From: Hydrogenovibrio sp. SC-1
GTDB lineage: Bacteria; Pseudomonadota; Gammaproteobacteria; Thiomicrospirales; Thiomicrospiraceae
Reading direction: 5' to 3'
Length of the DNA: 64,000 bases
NCBI RefSeq assembly: GCF_002848135.1
Contig: NZ_PKGB01000005.1
Location: forward strand, 62,001-126,000
The first letter of the stretch is position 1; every line of letters begins with the position of its first letter. The translations under genes and the position numbers were made by a program. This document shows positions 43,872-53,279 of this stretch, piece by piece. The notes below the pieces were generated by a model, which worked only from the letters and a program-made list of their open reading frames with translations, was not told where the DNA came from and made no database searches.

Positions 43872-44837
43872 TTACGGTGTATTAGATTGTTCATGGTTCA
43901 GGTTGATACTCATGCTTTCTTCAATTTCAAAACGTTGGATTTCATTCTGTAATAAGTTTTGGTTTTTTGAATCAGGGAATTCAAAATTGATGGCTACTCG
44001 TTCTTTATGCTGGCTTTCTAAGGTTCGGATGTCGATCACCGTGCCGCTAAAAGTACTGACGACATTTCTCACGGGAATTAAGATAAAAACATCGACCTTT
44101 TCAAAGGGTCTAAAGCGTTTTGACATCACTAAAGCGACCCCCGAAGCACTGACATTTACTTGTTGTTGCTTCCAGTCTTCAGGAAAGTCTCGCAAAATAT
44201 TGTCATCGTTAATCTGGCGATAAGCTTCAATATAGGTGCCCAAATAACTGGCTAACGATAAAATTGCTTGAATCAATGGGATTTTTTGGAACTTTTCTGC
44301 TTTGAATTGTTCTAGTATCTCATCAATTTTAAAGCCATAAGATAACTCGCGCTTGGAAGCAAAAAGCGCTGGGGAAGACTTATCGATAGACTCAATGAGC
44401 GCATTGAGAAAATAGAGATACTTTTCTTCAATCAGTTTGAAATATCGATAGGTTTTAGGCGCTGTTTCACGTAGCGGTTCTATGGTAGAAAACCCTTGTT
44501 GATGTTGTTTGATAGTGACCCAATAGTTTGGATCTAATTTAGGATTAATTCCCCTGGAAACCGACTCTGCACATCGACCAAAAAACTCAATGGTATTGAT
44601 CGTTTCTTCAAATAAGTCAGTCATAATGACTTTCTGGTCTTGGATACGATCTATCCAATAGAAGGTATCATTTTTTTGCAGTTCCATTAATTGTTTGATG
44701 GTCGGTGGGAAATAGTCGATGCCCGTCGCAAAAATATCTCTGTCCCGGATCGGAGAGGCAGGCGATACGAAGATTTTAAGTGGCATATCCATTCGAAAAA
44801 AACGCCTGGAATTACCTTTATGGAACCATCTATTCAT
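43872..44837 (-). CDS. Split-PilZ protein 3
   Basis: 321 aa, tandem paralogue of the gene just downstream; the first 15 residues are identical and NVSASG falls at the same position (228-233). RRFFR at 11-15 is intact. The helical insert has the same landmarks (GFSTIE, APKTYRYFKLIEEK, YRQINDDN). The C-terminus has a short extra tail (NLNHEQSNTP). It lies 113 bp upstream of split-PilZ 2 and 83 bp downstream of feoC, on the same strand as both. Confidence 0.75.
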   Translation of the reverse strand: MNRWFHKGNSRRFFRMDMPLKIFVSPASPIRDRDIFATGIDYFPPTIKQLMELQKNDTFYWIDRIQDQKVIMTDLFEETINTIEFFGRCAESVSRGINPKLDPNYWVTIKQHQQGFSTIEPLRETAPKTYRYFKLIEEKYLYFLNALIESIDKSSPALFASKRELSYGFKIDEILEQFKAEKFQKIPLIQAILSLASYLGTYIEAYRQINDDNILRDFPEDWKQQQVNVSASGVALVMSKRFRPFEKVDVFILIPVRNVVSTFSGTVIDIRTLESQHKERVAINFEFPDSKNQNLLQNEIQRFEIEESMSINLNHEQSNTP

Positions 44838-44920
44838 TTATGACTCTGTGCGGGGTAATCAAGATTATGTAGCAGAGGCTCGCGGATTATTGTGTTGGGA
44901 GCCTTGTCAAAGACCTCATT

Positions 44921-45202
44921 TTAGTTGATTTGTATGCGAATAGGTAGAGGCTTTAAAGGTTTTTCACACCAGAGAATGAGCTTGGGGTCTGGCAGCTGAC
45001 AATGATCGCCACAAGTTCCTGATTGACAACTGCTGGAGGTCGAGTCTGCTTGCGACTGAGTCTCAATCACGTGACCTTGTTGAATTAATGGTCCCAAAAG
45101 GCCATCTAATGCTTCGGCATCTAAGTCAAAGTGATTTTGAAGTGCCTGACGACTGACGGCTTGGTGTTTGCGGATATAGTCCTTGATGGCTAATAGAATC
45201 AC
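44921..45202 (-). CDS. feoC: FeoC-like iron-sulfur regulator of the Feo system
   Basis: 93 aa: an N-terminal winged-helix (ILLAIKDYIRKHQAVSRQALQNHF) and a Cys-rich wing loop (SSSCQSGTCGDHC) that could hold an iron-sulfur cluster. The start overlaps the feoB stop by 4 bp (ATGA), so it is translationally coupled to feoB. FeoC proteins modulate FeoB stability or activity; its exact role here is inferred from context. Confidence 0.85.
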   Translation of the reverse strand: MILLAIKDYIRKHQAVSRQALQNHFDLDAEALDGLLGPLIQQGHVIETQSQADSTSSSCQSGTCGDHCQLPDPKLILWCEKPLKPLPIRIQIN

Positions 45203-47505
45203 GGAAAGCTCCGAACCGTGGAAATCGCTCCCAGGTGTCTAAGGCCAAAGTAGACGCTCGCATAAGCGATGATAATCGATACCAACCAAATGGATGCCGT
45301 TACGGGATTTTGGCTAAAGGTCATGGCCTGATAGAAGCCGACAGAAGTGGTGTAGCCTAAAAACAAGCTCCAGCCTGCACTGCTCAGCGCCCAGCGCCAG
45401 CCTAACTCAGAACGAATGGCGGCGAAGGTCGCAACACAAGGGAAATACAGCAAAATTAACAGTAGATAGGCATAGGCTCCAACGGTACCGTTAAAGTGAC
45501 CAATTAGTTTATCGATTGACCGGTCGCTGATATTTAATTCAGCCACCATCTGTTGCGCATTATCGATTTTATCCAGCTGGCCAAGGCCTAACGGATCCAG
45601 CAGATCATGAATAAACTGTTGGCCGTTATCGGAGATGGTGGTGAGCGCTTGCAGGAGCTTTTCGCTGAGAGGACGATCGTGTTGAGGAGAGGCTAATGCC
45701 TCTGGATTATCCATTGTGTGGTAGAGATTGTCTAAAGCACCCACCACGACTTCCTTGGCTAACACACCTGTCAAAATCCCAACAGTAGCTGGCCAGTTGT
45801 CTTCGGTAATCCCTAAGGGTTCGACCACAGGGGTGGCAAATTGAGCAGCTTGACTGAGGATAGAGTCATTCTGGTTTTGGTGGCCAAAGCTACCATCAGT
45901 ACCAAAGCTGTTCAATAGATTGATAATCAGAACAACGATGACGATAATTTTGCCCGCACCAAACAAAAAGCCTTTCATTTTATTGTGGGTATTGAGTGCA
46001 ATATTGGTCAAGGCAGGTTTGTGGTAAGTTGGTAGCTCCATCAGTAAGGACTGAGGTTCACCTTTTAATAGCGTATGTTTAAGCAATAAAGCCGTCAAGA
46101 TGGCTGCCAAAATGCCGATTAAATACAGCGAAAAAACCATTAAGGTCGCATGATCAGCAAAGAAAGCGGTGGCAAATAAGACATAAACCGTTAAGCGCGC
46201 GCTACAAGACATAAAAGGTGTCATCATAGTGGTCATTATGCGCACTTTCGGATCCGGTAGGGTTCGACTGGCGAGCACTGCAGGAATATTGCACCCTAGG
46301 CCCACCACCAGTGGAATAAAGGCTTGTCCTGATAGCCCTAATCTACGCATGCTTCTGTCCATAATAAAGGCGGCGCGCTGCATATAGCCGCTTTCTTCTA
46401 ATAATGATAAAACTAGAAATAAAGCACCAATGACAGGAATAAAGGTAGCAACGACTTGTAGGCCACTACCAATCCCATCCGCCAAAAGGGTGGTTAGCCA
46501 TGCGGGCGCATTTAGGTCAGTGAGTAAATTTGTCGGTAAGTCAACAAAGAGTGCTTGAGCGGTTTGGTCGAAAAAATCGATAAACAGATTTCCCAGCGTA
46601 ATAGAGGTGGCAAACATGAAATACATCACCAATAGAAAAATCGGCATACCAAACCAAGGATGTAGTACCCACTTGTCTATTTGATCAGTGGTACTGCGTT
46701 TTAAACTGTCTGTTCGAGTTAAGCTCAGATGAGTCGCTTCATGGGCAAATTGAAAATAGAGGTCGGCGGTAATTAATGCTAAGTCTTCTTGGTAGTGTGC
46801 TTCAAGTTGTTGTTTTTGCTGTTGCGCAAAGCTTTGTAACTCAGTTGGAGCGGCTTTGGGATTCATTAGAATGTGTAACGCTTTCCAACAGGTATCTTGC
46901 GCTTGATTATTTGGTAACTGGTCACGGATTTCATGCACTGAATTATGTAAAGTATCGGGTAAATCCAGGTGCAATGGTGGATGTTTTTCGACCAGGCCTG
47001 GTAGTTTTTGTTTGAACGCTGATACGCCTGCATTGGTATATGCCGATATTGGAAAAACGGGGCATCCTAGTTTTTCTGACAACTTTTCAATATCTACATC
47101 CAAGTGGTTTGCACTGAGTTGATCCGTGCGGTTTAAGGCAACCACCACTGGGAGTCCCATATGCAAAAGCTGTGCTGTCAAAAACAGTTGCCTTTCTAAA
47201 CAATTGGCATCCACCACATTGATTAACAGATCAACCGGCTGGCTTTGCAGGAAATCCCGTGCAACTTTCTCATCTAGCCCTGAGTGCGCATTGTCTTCCA
47301 AGCTATAAACCCCAGGTAAATCTGTCAGAATGGCAGGGTGTTTATTGACTTTTAATCGACCGACCTTCTTTTCAACGGTCACGCCCGGCCAATTCCCTGT
47401 TGTTTGGTTGGCACCTGTTAAACGGTTAAAGAGCGTTGTTTTACCCGCATTTGGACTGCCGATGAGCGCAATTTGAAGAGGGGTAGCTGGATGCTTTTTA
47501 CTCAT
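45199..47505 (-). CDS. feoB: Ferrous iron transporter FeoB
   Basis: 768-aa inner-membrane Fe2+ transporter. The N-terminal G-protein domain has G1 GSPNAGKTT (16-24), G3 DLPG and G4 NRTD. The C-terminal half has the multiple membrane segments and the Gate motifs with conserved Cys (GLGCNIPAVLASR, SCSARLTVYVLFATAFF). It is in a feoABC operon with 4-bp overlaps at both ends and a Fur box upstream of feoA. A dispersed palindrome copy (46991-47009) encodes LPGLVEK in the linker just after the G-domain. Confidence 0.96.
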   Translation of the reverse strand: MSKKHPATPLQIALIGSPNAGKTTLFNRLTGANQTTGNWPGVTVEKKVGRLKVNKHPAILTDLPGVYSLEDNAHSGLDEKVARDFLQSQPVDLLINVVDANCLERQLFLTAQLLHMGLPVVVALNRTDQLSANHLDVDIEKLSEKLGCPVFPISAYTNAGVSAFKQKLPGLVEKHPPLHLDLPDTLHNSVHEIRDQLPNNQAQDTCWKALHILMNPKAAPTELQSFAQQQKQQLEAHYQEDLALITADLYFQFAHEATHLSLTRTDSLKRSTTDQIDKWVLHPWFGMPIFLLVMYFMFATSITLGNLFIDFFDQTAQALFVDLPTNLLTDLNAPAWLTTLLADGIGSGLQVVATFIPVIGALFLVLSLLEESGYMQRAAFIMDRSMRRLGLSGQAFIPLVVGLGCNIPAVLASRTLPDPKVRIMTTMMTPFMSCSARLTVYVLFATAFFADHATLMVFSLYLIGILAAILTALLLKHTLLKGEPQSLLMELPTYHKPALTNIALNTHNKMKGFLFGAGKIIVIVVLIINLLNSFGTDGSFGHQNQNDSILSQAAQFATPVVEPLGITEDNWPATVGILTGVLAKEVVVGALDNLYHTMDNPEALASPQHDRPLSEKLLQALTTISDNGQQFIHDLLDPLGLGQLDKIDNAQQMVAELNISDRSIDKLIGHFNGTVGAYAYLLLILLYFPCVATFAAIRSELGWRWALSSAGWSLFLGYTTSVGFYQAMTFSQNPVTASIWLVSIIIAYASVYFGLRHLGAISTVRSFP
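46991..47009. repeat. Dispersed palindrome, copy 9 (inside feoB)
   Basis: Exact ACCAGGCCTGGT (46991-47002) with right arm AGTTTTT; the left arm is TTTTTCG, T-rich rather than A-rich. It lies between the G-domain and the membrane domain of FeoB. Confidence 0.7.
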
Positions 47506-47750
47506 ATTGCTGATTTGACTTCAATTTGTTGGGCGATATCTTGACCAATGGCAAAACGGCTGCCATCTACTGATACGACCCATTGTTGATGTCGCTTTAG
47601 AATCAGTTTGATAAAGCTATCTGTGTGAAACCCAAGGTTTACCAAGTGCAATTTGCAGGGTAAATCCCCATTTAATGCCGTAATTTGATAAGTTTCACCT
47701 GCTTGTCCTTCTGACAGGCGGTGATGGGTATGGTGAGGTAATTGTGTCAT
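47502..47750 (-). CDS. feoA: FeoA-type SH3-fold protein
   Basis: 82-aa cytoplasmic SH3-like protein that supports FeoB. RLSEGQAGETYQITALNGD and LVNLGFHTDSFIKLILKRHQQWVVSVDGSRFAIG match FeoA. The only methionine start supported is ATG 47750; the upstream extension (a run of Ile) comes from the AT-rich Fur box. No Shine-Dalgarno is visible, since the ATG is only 3 bp from the Fur box and about 7 bp from the -10, so the mRNA may be leaderless. It overlaps feoB by 4 bp. Confidence 0.88.
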   Translation of the reverse strand: MTQLPHHTHHRLSEGQAGETYQITALNGDLPCKLHLVNLGFHTDSFIKLILKRHQQWVVSVDGSRFAIGQDIAQQIEVKSAI

Positions 47751-47753
47751 AAC

Positions 47754-47772
47754 GATAATGATAATAATTATT
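47754..47772. promoter_or_regulatory. Fur box of feoABC
   Basis: GATAATGATAATAATTATT matches the 19-bp Fur consensus at 17 positions. It covers the predicted -10 and most of the spacer, so Fe-Fur would block transcription. Confidence 0.85.
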
Positions 47773-47786
47773 ATTAACAAATGCAA
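47758..47786 (-). promoter_or_regulatory. Promoter of feoABC
   Basis: On the minus strand TTGCAT (3/6), 17 bp, TATCAT (5/6). The start would be at about 47751, one base from the ATG. Confidence 0.5.
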
Positions 47787-47829
47787 CTAGCGTTAAGGGT
47801 TATTTCTTTATGGCATGCTTGAATGGTCG

Positions 47830-48465
47830 TCAATTGGATGATGAGGACTCTATTTTCGGTTTACGTTTAATACGATAAAGCGCGACTTCTCCCAATAAGT
47901 TGGGCGATAAATGGGTGATTAAGCTGGACTGATGTTGACTATTAACAACCTTGCGTTCAACAATGGCAACGTCCTTTTCCTCACACAGGTCCTCAAAGTC
48001 GCTGAAGGTGCAGAGGTGAATATTTGCCGTATTGTACCAAGGGTTGGGTAGGGTCGCATTTTGTGGCATACGCCCCTGGAAAAACAGTCTTGACAGATTG
48101 CGCCAATGTCCGAAGTTGGGGAACGTGATAATGCCTTCTTTTCCCACCGCCAGCATTTCATCAATCAGTAGGTCAGGGCGACTGACAACTTGAAGCGCCT
48201 GGGTCATAATGACATAGTCAAAAGAATCTTCATCAAAGTAACTGCAGATATCGTTGCTATTGAGGTTACTTTGAATAACATTAATGCCACGGGAAATTGC
48301 CACAATATTTTTTTCGGGATCAATTTCCATACCGTAACCCGTTGTTTGGCGCGTTTCCTTTAGGTGATGCAATAAAGTGCCATCACCACAACCTAAGTCA
48401 AGCACACGGCTATTGGGCAAAATCCATTCAGAAATCAGGTTAAACTCTGGCTGACGAGAACTCAT
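47830..48465 (-). CDS. metW: MetW, methionine biosynthesis partner of MetX
   Basis: 211-aa SAM-dependent-methyltransferase-fold protein with [15 protein letters not shown] (motif I, about 21-35), [36 protein letters not shown]-like block ([17 protein letters not shown]) and [21 protein letters not shown]. It overlaps the end of metX by 4 bp. In related bacteria MetW is encoded with MetX and is needed for full homoserine acyltransferase activity. Confidence 0.94.
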   Translation of the reverse strand: MSSRQPEFNLISEWILPNSRVLDLGCGDGTLLHHLKETRQTTGYGMEIDPEKNIVAISRGINVIQSNLNSNDICSYFDEDSFDYVIMTQALQVVSRPDLLIDEMLAVGKEGIITFPNFGHWRNLSRLFFQGRMPQNATLPNPWYNTANIHLCTFSDFEDLCEEKDVAIVERKVVNSQHQSSLITHLSPNLLGEVALYRIKRKPKIESSSSN

Positions 48466-49613
48466 GATGAGGCTCCTTCCGCGCAGGTATCGGCTAAAAT
48501 TCTTTTCATATACGCTCTAAAAATACCTTCATAATGATCATTGGGCAATAAAAATGCATCGTGCCCGTGTTGTGAATTCACTTCCGCATAACTCACCTCA
48601 GCATCATTGTCGAGCAGGGCTTTGACAATTTCTCGGGAACGCTCCGGTGCAAATCGCCAGTCAGAGGTAAAAGAGATCACCAAAAACTGAGCCGTCGCTT
48701 TGGCTAAGGCATGGCTAAGGTTGTTATCAAATTCGGCGGCAGGATCAAAATAATCCAATGCTTTGGTCATTAATAGATAAGTATTTGCATCAAAATTTTG
48801 TTTGGTGGCAAATTTTTCACCTTGATATCGTAAGTAGCTTTCAACTTGAAACTCGACATCAAAGCTATAACTCAGCTTGCCTTCACGCAACTCACGACCA
48901 AATTTGGTGCCCATCATATCGTCCGATAAATAGGTCAAATGCCCCAACATCCGAGCCAGTGCCAACCCTTTTTTTGGGGTGGTGTTGGCCTCAATAAAAC
49001 GCCCATTGTGAAAGTCGGGATCTGTCATAATGGCACGCCGTGCCACTTCATTAAAGGCAATATTTTGTGCCGAGAGTTTTGGGGCGGCGGCAATTACGAT
49101 CGCATGTTGTAGCTGATCAGGGTAGTCGATGGCCCACTGTAGAACTTGCATGCCTCCCATAGAGCCGCCTATGACGGCTGCCCAACGGTCAATATTAAGA
49201 TGTTGGCGTAATTGATTTTGGCTATGCACCCAGTCCTTACATGTGACGATGGGAAAGTCGGGACCATAAACCTGTCCAGTACGCGGGTTAATGCTTGCTG
49301 GACCCGTTGAGCCGTGACAGCCGCCTAAATTATTGGAGCAAACCACAAAAAAATGGTCGGTATCAATCGGCTTGCCCGGGCCAATGTAAGCATGCCACCA
49401 ACCAGGATTTTTATCCCCTTCATAATAGCCAGCCACATGGTGGTTGCCGCTCAGGGCATGACAGATAAGCAGGGCATTGGATGCGGTGTCATTTAGCTGA
49501 CCATAGGTTTCATAGACTAGGTCATACTGTGGTAAAACCGAGCCTGAAACCATTTCAAGTGGTGTATCAATATGCAGTGTTTGCGGGCTAACCCATTCTT
49601 GATCCATTTTCAT
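48462..49613 (-). CDS. metX: Homoserine O-acyltransferase
   Basis: Activates homoserine for methionine synthesis by transferring an acyl group from acetyl- or succinyl-CoA. Alpha/beta-hydrolase fold, 383 aa: [12 protein letters not shown] (51-62), the NNLGG oxyanion region, nucleophile Ser151 in [12 protein letters not shown], and near the end the catalytic Asp ([10 protein letters not shown]) and His ([13 protein letters not shown]). MetX proteins paired with MetW often use succinyl-CoA; the donor here cannot be fixed by eye. No riboswitch fits in the 8 bp before yggT's stop. Confidence 0.93.
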   Translation of the reverse strand: MKMDQEWVSPQTLHIDTPLEMVSGSVLPQYDLVYETYGQLNDTASNALLICHALSGNHHVAGYYEGDKNPGWWHAYIGPGKPIDTDHFFVVCSNNLGGCHGSTGPASINPRTGQVYGPDFPIVTCKDWVHSQNQLRQHLNIDRWAAVIGGSMGGMQVLQWAIDYPDQLQHAIVIAAAPKLSAQNIAFNEVARRAIMTDPDFHNGRFIEANTTPKKGLALARMLGHLTYLSDDMMGTKFGRELREGKLSYSFDVEFQVESYLRYQGEKFATKQNFDANTYLLMTKALDYFDPAAEFDNNLSHALAKATAQFLVISFTSDWRFAPERSREIVKALLDNDAEVSYAEVNSQHGHDAFLLPNDHYEGIFRAYMKRILADTCAEGASS

Positions 49614-49621
49614 AAGCTTTG

Positions 49622-50191
49622 CTATGACACCAGCCGTTGGCCATATTGAGCAAGGGATCCAACAACGACTATTTGCGTTAATTTAATCGCTAAAATGGCA
49701 ACAATCGGTGACAGATCAAGCCCCCCCATCGGCGGAATTAATCGTTGAAATGGCTTTAAAATAGGGCTAGCTAAAGCGTAAAAGATGGCCGTGTTCGGGT
49801 TGTAGCCAGGCGATACCCAGCTCAATATCACTTGGATAATGATTAACCAAAACATCATATCCAATAGCTGATTCATGATTTCGGTCACAGAAGAAATCAC
49901 GATTAAGGGAATACCAAATTGGCGTTCTGTCAGCCAGCCAATAACAACGACGACGAGTGCTTGAATAAGCGCTGCTGTGATTAAAGCACTCCAGTCCCAA
50001 CGATTTGGGCGCGGTAGAACTTGGTTGGTCGGAGCGCAAAGTGGATTGGTGATTTTGGCAATAAAATTGACAACCGGGTGCCGCCAGTCAATATGGGTAG
50101 CCCGCATAAAGAATCGTAATAATAAGGCAAAAATAACCAGGCCTGCTAGAAATTGTAAAAGAAATAAGCCTCCTTGACCTGCGGGTGACAT
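49622..50191 (-). CDS. yggT: YggT family integral membrane protein
   Basis: 189 aa with two YGGT repeats, each a pair of membrane segments ([36 protein letters not shown]). Each is followed by a conserved N-P-x-x-x-x-P turn ([25 protein letters not shown]). The function is unknown in most bacteria. It overlaps the end of proC by one base, the usual proC-yggT order. A variant dispersed palindrome (50129-50147) lies in the first membrane segment, read as LAGLVIF. Confidence 0.92.
   Translation of the reverse strand: MSPAGQGGLFLLQFLAGLVIFALLLRFFMRATHIDWRHPVVNFIAKITNPLCAPTNQVLPRPNRWDWSALITAALIQALVVVVIGWLTERQFGIPLIVISSVTEIMNQLLDMMFWLIIIQVILSWVSPGYNPNTAIFYALASPILKPFQRLIPPMGGLDLSPIVAILAIKLTQIVVVGSLAQYGQRLVS
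50129..50147. repeat. Dispersed palindrome, variant copy 10 (inside yggT)
   Basis: Core CCAGGCCTGC (one change) with left arm AAAAATAA; the right arm is degraded (TAGAAA). Confidence 0.6.
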
Positions 50192-51027
50192 TATGGCGCT
50201 CCTTTATAATCGCCTAGTTCGTCGGCGAGTTGGGTGGCTCTATGCTTCGCAGCACGAATTGCCGTTTCAACGATGTTTTTAAAGTCATTCTCTTCAAAGC
50301 TTTCAATGGCTTTCTCAGTGGTTCCATTGGGAGACGTTACTTTGTGACGTAGGGCGGCACAATCTTCTCGGCTCTCCAATGCCATTTTGGCCGCACCAAA
50401 AGCCGTTTGGATCGTTAGCAGCCGTGCAGCGGTTTCATCTAATCCAAGGGTTTGCCCGGTTTGTTGCATAGCTTCCATCATTAAGAAAAAATAAGCCGGC
50501 CCACTGCCAGACAAGGCTGTGACCGTATCCAAGTCGGCTTCTTGCTTGAGCCAAAGTGTCAGTCCAGCCGCACGCAAAATATGCTCTGCTTGCTCTTTTT
50601 GGGCGAGCGTTACTTTGGCATTAGCGAATAAACCCGTTGCGCCACTTTGCACGAGCGCGGGGGTATTGGGCATCGCGCGGACAATCGCGTTTACGCCGCC
50701 TAACCAACGGTCAATGTCGGTTGAGCGAACGCCAGCCGCAATTGATATGATTAGCGAATCTTGTAAATTGGCAGCTTCACCCAGCTCAGTGCAGACCGTT
50801 TCCAGCAACTGGGGCTTGACAGCAAGCACGATGATATCAGCCTTTGAGGCGGCTTCTGCATTGTTGGCGTCGCAATGAATGCCCAGTTTTTCAGTTATGG
50901 TTCGTCGCTGGGCGTCACTTTTGTCGGTTGCCGTAATTAATGATTTGGGGTAACCACTGGCAATCAGACCGCCAATCAAGCTCAGTGACATATTTCCGGC
51001 ACCGATAAAACAAATGGTTGAATGCAT
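50191..51027 (-). CDS. proC: Pyrroline-5-carboxylate reductase
   Basis: NAD(P)H-dependent last step of proline synthesis. FIGAGNMSLSLIGGL (Rossmann loop at 7-21), VKPQ, MPNTPALV and ALSGSGPAYFFLMMEAM are diagnostic. 278 aa from ATG 51027, preceded by AGAGGT; the frame extends to 51066 but without a ribosome site. It is followed directly by yggT, and yggS lies 3.3 kb upstream on the same strand. Confidence 0.95.
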   Translation of the reverse strand: MHSTICFIGAGNMSLSLIGGLIASGYPKSLITATDKSDAQRRTITEKLGIHCDANNAEAASKADIIVLAVKPQLLETVCTELGEAANLQDSLIISIAAGVRSTDIDRWLGGVNAIVRAMPNTPALVQSGATGLFANAKVTLAQKEQAEHILRAAGLTLWLKQEADLDTVTALSGSGPAYFFLMMEAMQQTGQTLGLDETAARLLTIQTAFGAAKMALESREDCAALRHKVTSPNGTTEKAIESFEENDFKNIVETAIRAAKHRATQLADELGDYKGAP

Positions 51028-51111
51028 TTTAACCTCTTTAAGCAAATGGTTATAAAAACTGCTCAATATTATAACGGATTCTGTAGGGCGCTGTGAATGT
51101 GAAAGCGCGTT

Positions 51112-52386
51112 TCAGTTCTTTTTAAAGAGTTTACGATTTCCCCGTTCATTAATGGCACCTGCCAGCCGTTTAATTCCATGAATATACGCCGCCGTGCGCA
51201 TCGAAGATGCAAAGTGGTGAGCCATGTCATACACCTTATTTGCTTCTTTCTTCATCGTCTTTTCTAGTTGGGTTTGCACCTCTTTGGCATCCCAGTAAAA
51301 ACCAGCACGGTTTTGTACCCATTCAAAATAACTCACGGTGACACCGCCTGCGTTCGCTAGGACGTCGGGAATCACCTGGATGTTTTTAGCATAAAGAATT
51401 TCATCTGCTTGGGGGGAGATTGGACCATTGGCAATTTCTAAAATAGTATGCGCTTTAATCTGATCGACATTTTCTTGCGTAATTTGATTTTCCATTGCAG
51501 CCAATACTAAAACATCGACATCTAGCTCTAACAATTGTTGATTGGTTATGGTTTCATAGGTTTCAATGGCGCAGATTGATTCATCACAATAGGCAGACCC
51601 TAATTGGTGTGCTTTGTCCTTAAAAGCTTTGACATTGGCTATGTTTAGTCCAGAAGGGCATTTGATGGCGCCTTTCGAATCGGAGATGGCGACAACACGA
51701 AAGCCTTGCTGTTGTGCTAATTGAGCAAAGTGGTAACCGGCATTCCCAAAGCCTTGAACGGCAATGGTGATTTCATTGGGTTCCCAGTTTTGGCGATGGG
51801 CATAGACATCCAAGCAGAAAAGCGCACCCTGACCCGTGGCCTGTTCACGGCCTTCAGACCCATTAAGATGCACGGGTTTACCGGTAATAATGCCCGGAAT
51901 TTGGCGACGTGAAATCATCGCATATTCGTCTGCCATCCATCCCATAATGGTGGCATTGGTGTACATGTCTGGGGCAGGAATATCACGGCTCTCCCCAATA
52001 ATATCCGCAAAGGCTCGAATATAGCCTCGAGAGAGCCGCTCAATTTCAAGTAAAGAGAGCTCTTTGGGGTTAACTGTAATGCCACCTTTTGCGCCGCCAA
52101 AAGGTAACCCTGCAACAGCACATTTAACGGTCATCCAAAAACTGAGGGAAGTGACTTCATCAAGATTCACTCTTGGGTGATAGCGAATGCCGCCCTTGGT
52201 GGGGCCTCGGGTGTCATCATATTGAACGCGATAGCCGGTGAAGACTTGTAAACGCCCATCATCCATTCTGACGGGAATATTAACGATAATTGAGCGGTTA
52301 GGAACCGATAAGCGGGTCATAACCTCTTCTTCAACATCGATATAGTTAAAGACATCTTTTAGTCTTTGTTTTGCCATTTCAAACAT
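51112..52386 (-). CDS. Glutamate dehydrogenase
   Basis: Interconverts glutamate and 2-oxoglutarate plus ammonia. 424 aa, of the short hexameric type: VRMDDGRLQVFTGYRVQYDD and KGGIRYHP at the N-terminus, catalytic Lys in GLPFGGAKGGI, PAPDMYTN, the Rossmann loop VQGFGNAGYHFAQ, and NAGGVTVSYFEWVQN. NAD or NADP preference cannot be decided by eye. It is a single gene between proC and cmoM. With glnK, amtB and glnE it shows several routes of ammonia handling in this window. Confidence 0.94.
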   Translation of the reverse strand: MFEMAKQRLKDVFNYIDVEEEVMTRLSVPNRSIIVNIPVRMDDGRLQVFTGYRVQYDDTRGPTKGGIRYHPRVNLDEVTSLSFWMTVKCAVAGLPFGGAKGGITVNPKELSLLEIERLSRGYIRAFADIIGESRDIPAPDMYTNATIMGWMADEYAMISRRQIPGIITGKPVHLNGSEGREQATGQGALFCLDVYAHRQNWEPNEITIAVQGFGNAGYHFAQLAQQQGFRVVAISDSKGAIKCPSGLNIANVKAFKDKAHQLGSAYCDESICAIETYETITNQQLLELDVDVLVLAAMENQITQENVDQIKAHTILEIANGPISPQADEILYAKNIQVIPDVLANAGGVTVSYFEWVQNRAGFYWDAKEVQTQLEKTMKKEANKVYDMAHHFASSMRTAAYIHGIKRLAGAINERGNRKLFKKN

Positions 52387-52442
52387 GATTTGGCCTCCGT
52401 TTATAAGTTTAAAAAAGGGTGCCTGATTTTTGGTATCTTAAC

Positions 52443-53201
52443 TCAATGTCGTTGGGCAACCAGATGAATATAGCGCGCCATGTGTCGAAAATCGGGCGCG
52501 CGGCAATAGCGATATTCGAGTTCGGCCAGTTCTTGCGAGTCTGTTTTTTCAAACGCTGCGGGGGGGATATAGTCATGAAATACTCGAATGCCCGTTTCGA
52601 CCTTAACGCGAAACCCCCATTGTTGAAGCCAATCTAAAACCGCATGCGGAAATTGCGGGTTAGGGGGCGTTAACCTTTTCCCTTTGCCCATATAGTGATC
52701 GTTTAATAAAAATTGTAGTCGCCAATCCCCCTTAAGAGCATTGCTCATGACGATTGAATTACGATTGTAGTACAACAAAGAGAGATGGCCTTTGGGTGCG
52801 ACCTTGTCGGCAACGGCTTTCAATGTGGCCTTGGGGGATGCGAGCCATTCTAAAACGGCATGAAACAGCACGAGGTCAAACTGTGGTAAATCGGCTGCGA
52901 GATCTTGAGCGGCACCGTGTAAAAAAGTGGCGGATAGATTTTGATCCGTAAAGTGTTGTTGGGCGCGTTGTAACATCTTCGAGGATAAATCACAGAGGGT
53001 GAGGTCATGACCCCTTTCGGCAAACCAGGCGCTGATTTGGGCGAAGCCACAGCCAGCATCCCATATTGAAAGAGCGGAAGATTGCTGGAAGGTTTTCAGA
53101 TCCTCTTTGATAAGTTTGAGTCTCAGGCCGCCCTTTAAGGTGCCATAAACACGTTGTTCAAATTTTTCGACTAAATTATCAAAATTACGGTCAGTTTGCA
53201 T
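52443..53201 (-). CDS. cmoM: tRNA 5-carboxymethoxyuridine methyltransferase CmoM
   Basis: SAM-dependent enzyme (formerly SmtA) that methylates cmo5U at tRNA position 34. TDRNFDNLVEKFEQRVYGTLKGGLR-type N-terminus matches E. coli CmoM (DRNFD, YGT.KG.LR). Motif I is IWDAGCGFAQISAWFA near 46-61, followed by ERGHDLTLCDLS, and LFHAVLEWL. 252 aa. It is divergent from the gene at 53280. Confidence 0.9.
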   Translation of the reverse strand: MQTDRNFDNLVEKFEQRVYGTLKGGLRLKLIKEDLKTFQQSSALSIWDAGCGFAQISAWFAERGHDLTLCDLSSKMLQRAQQHFTDQNLSATFLHGAAQDLAADLPQFDLVLFHAVLEWLASPKATLKAVADKVAPKGHLSLLYYNRNSIVMSNALKGDWRLQFLLNDHYMGKGKRLTPPNPQFPHAVLDWLQQWGFRVKVETGIRVFHDYIPPAAFEKTDSQELAELEYRYCRAPDFRHMARYIHLVAQRH

Positions 53202-53279
53202 AAAATAAATAAATCTTAAAGTTAATGGATGATTGGCCGTTAATGTTTATTAAGAACAAGTGTTTAGAGGAATTTTGTT

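Noticed and set aside
47751-47786. N-terminal extension of FeoA with a run of isoleucines
   Set aside because: It is translation of the Fur box and spacer from a TTG codon; the family begins near MTQ.
49614-49621. SAM riboswitch for metX
   Set aside because: Only 8 bp separate metX and yggT on the downstream side, and no aptamer-like sequence was seen upstream of 49613, where proline-gene coding begins soon after.
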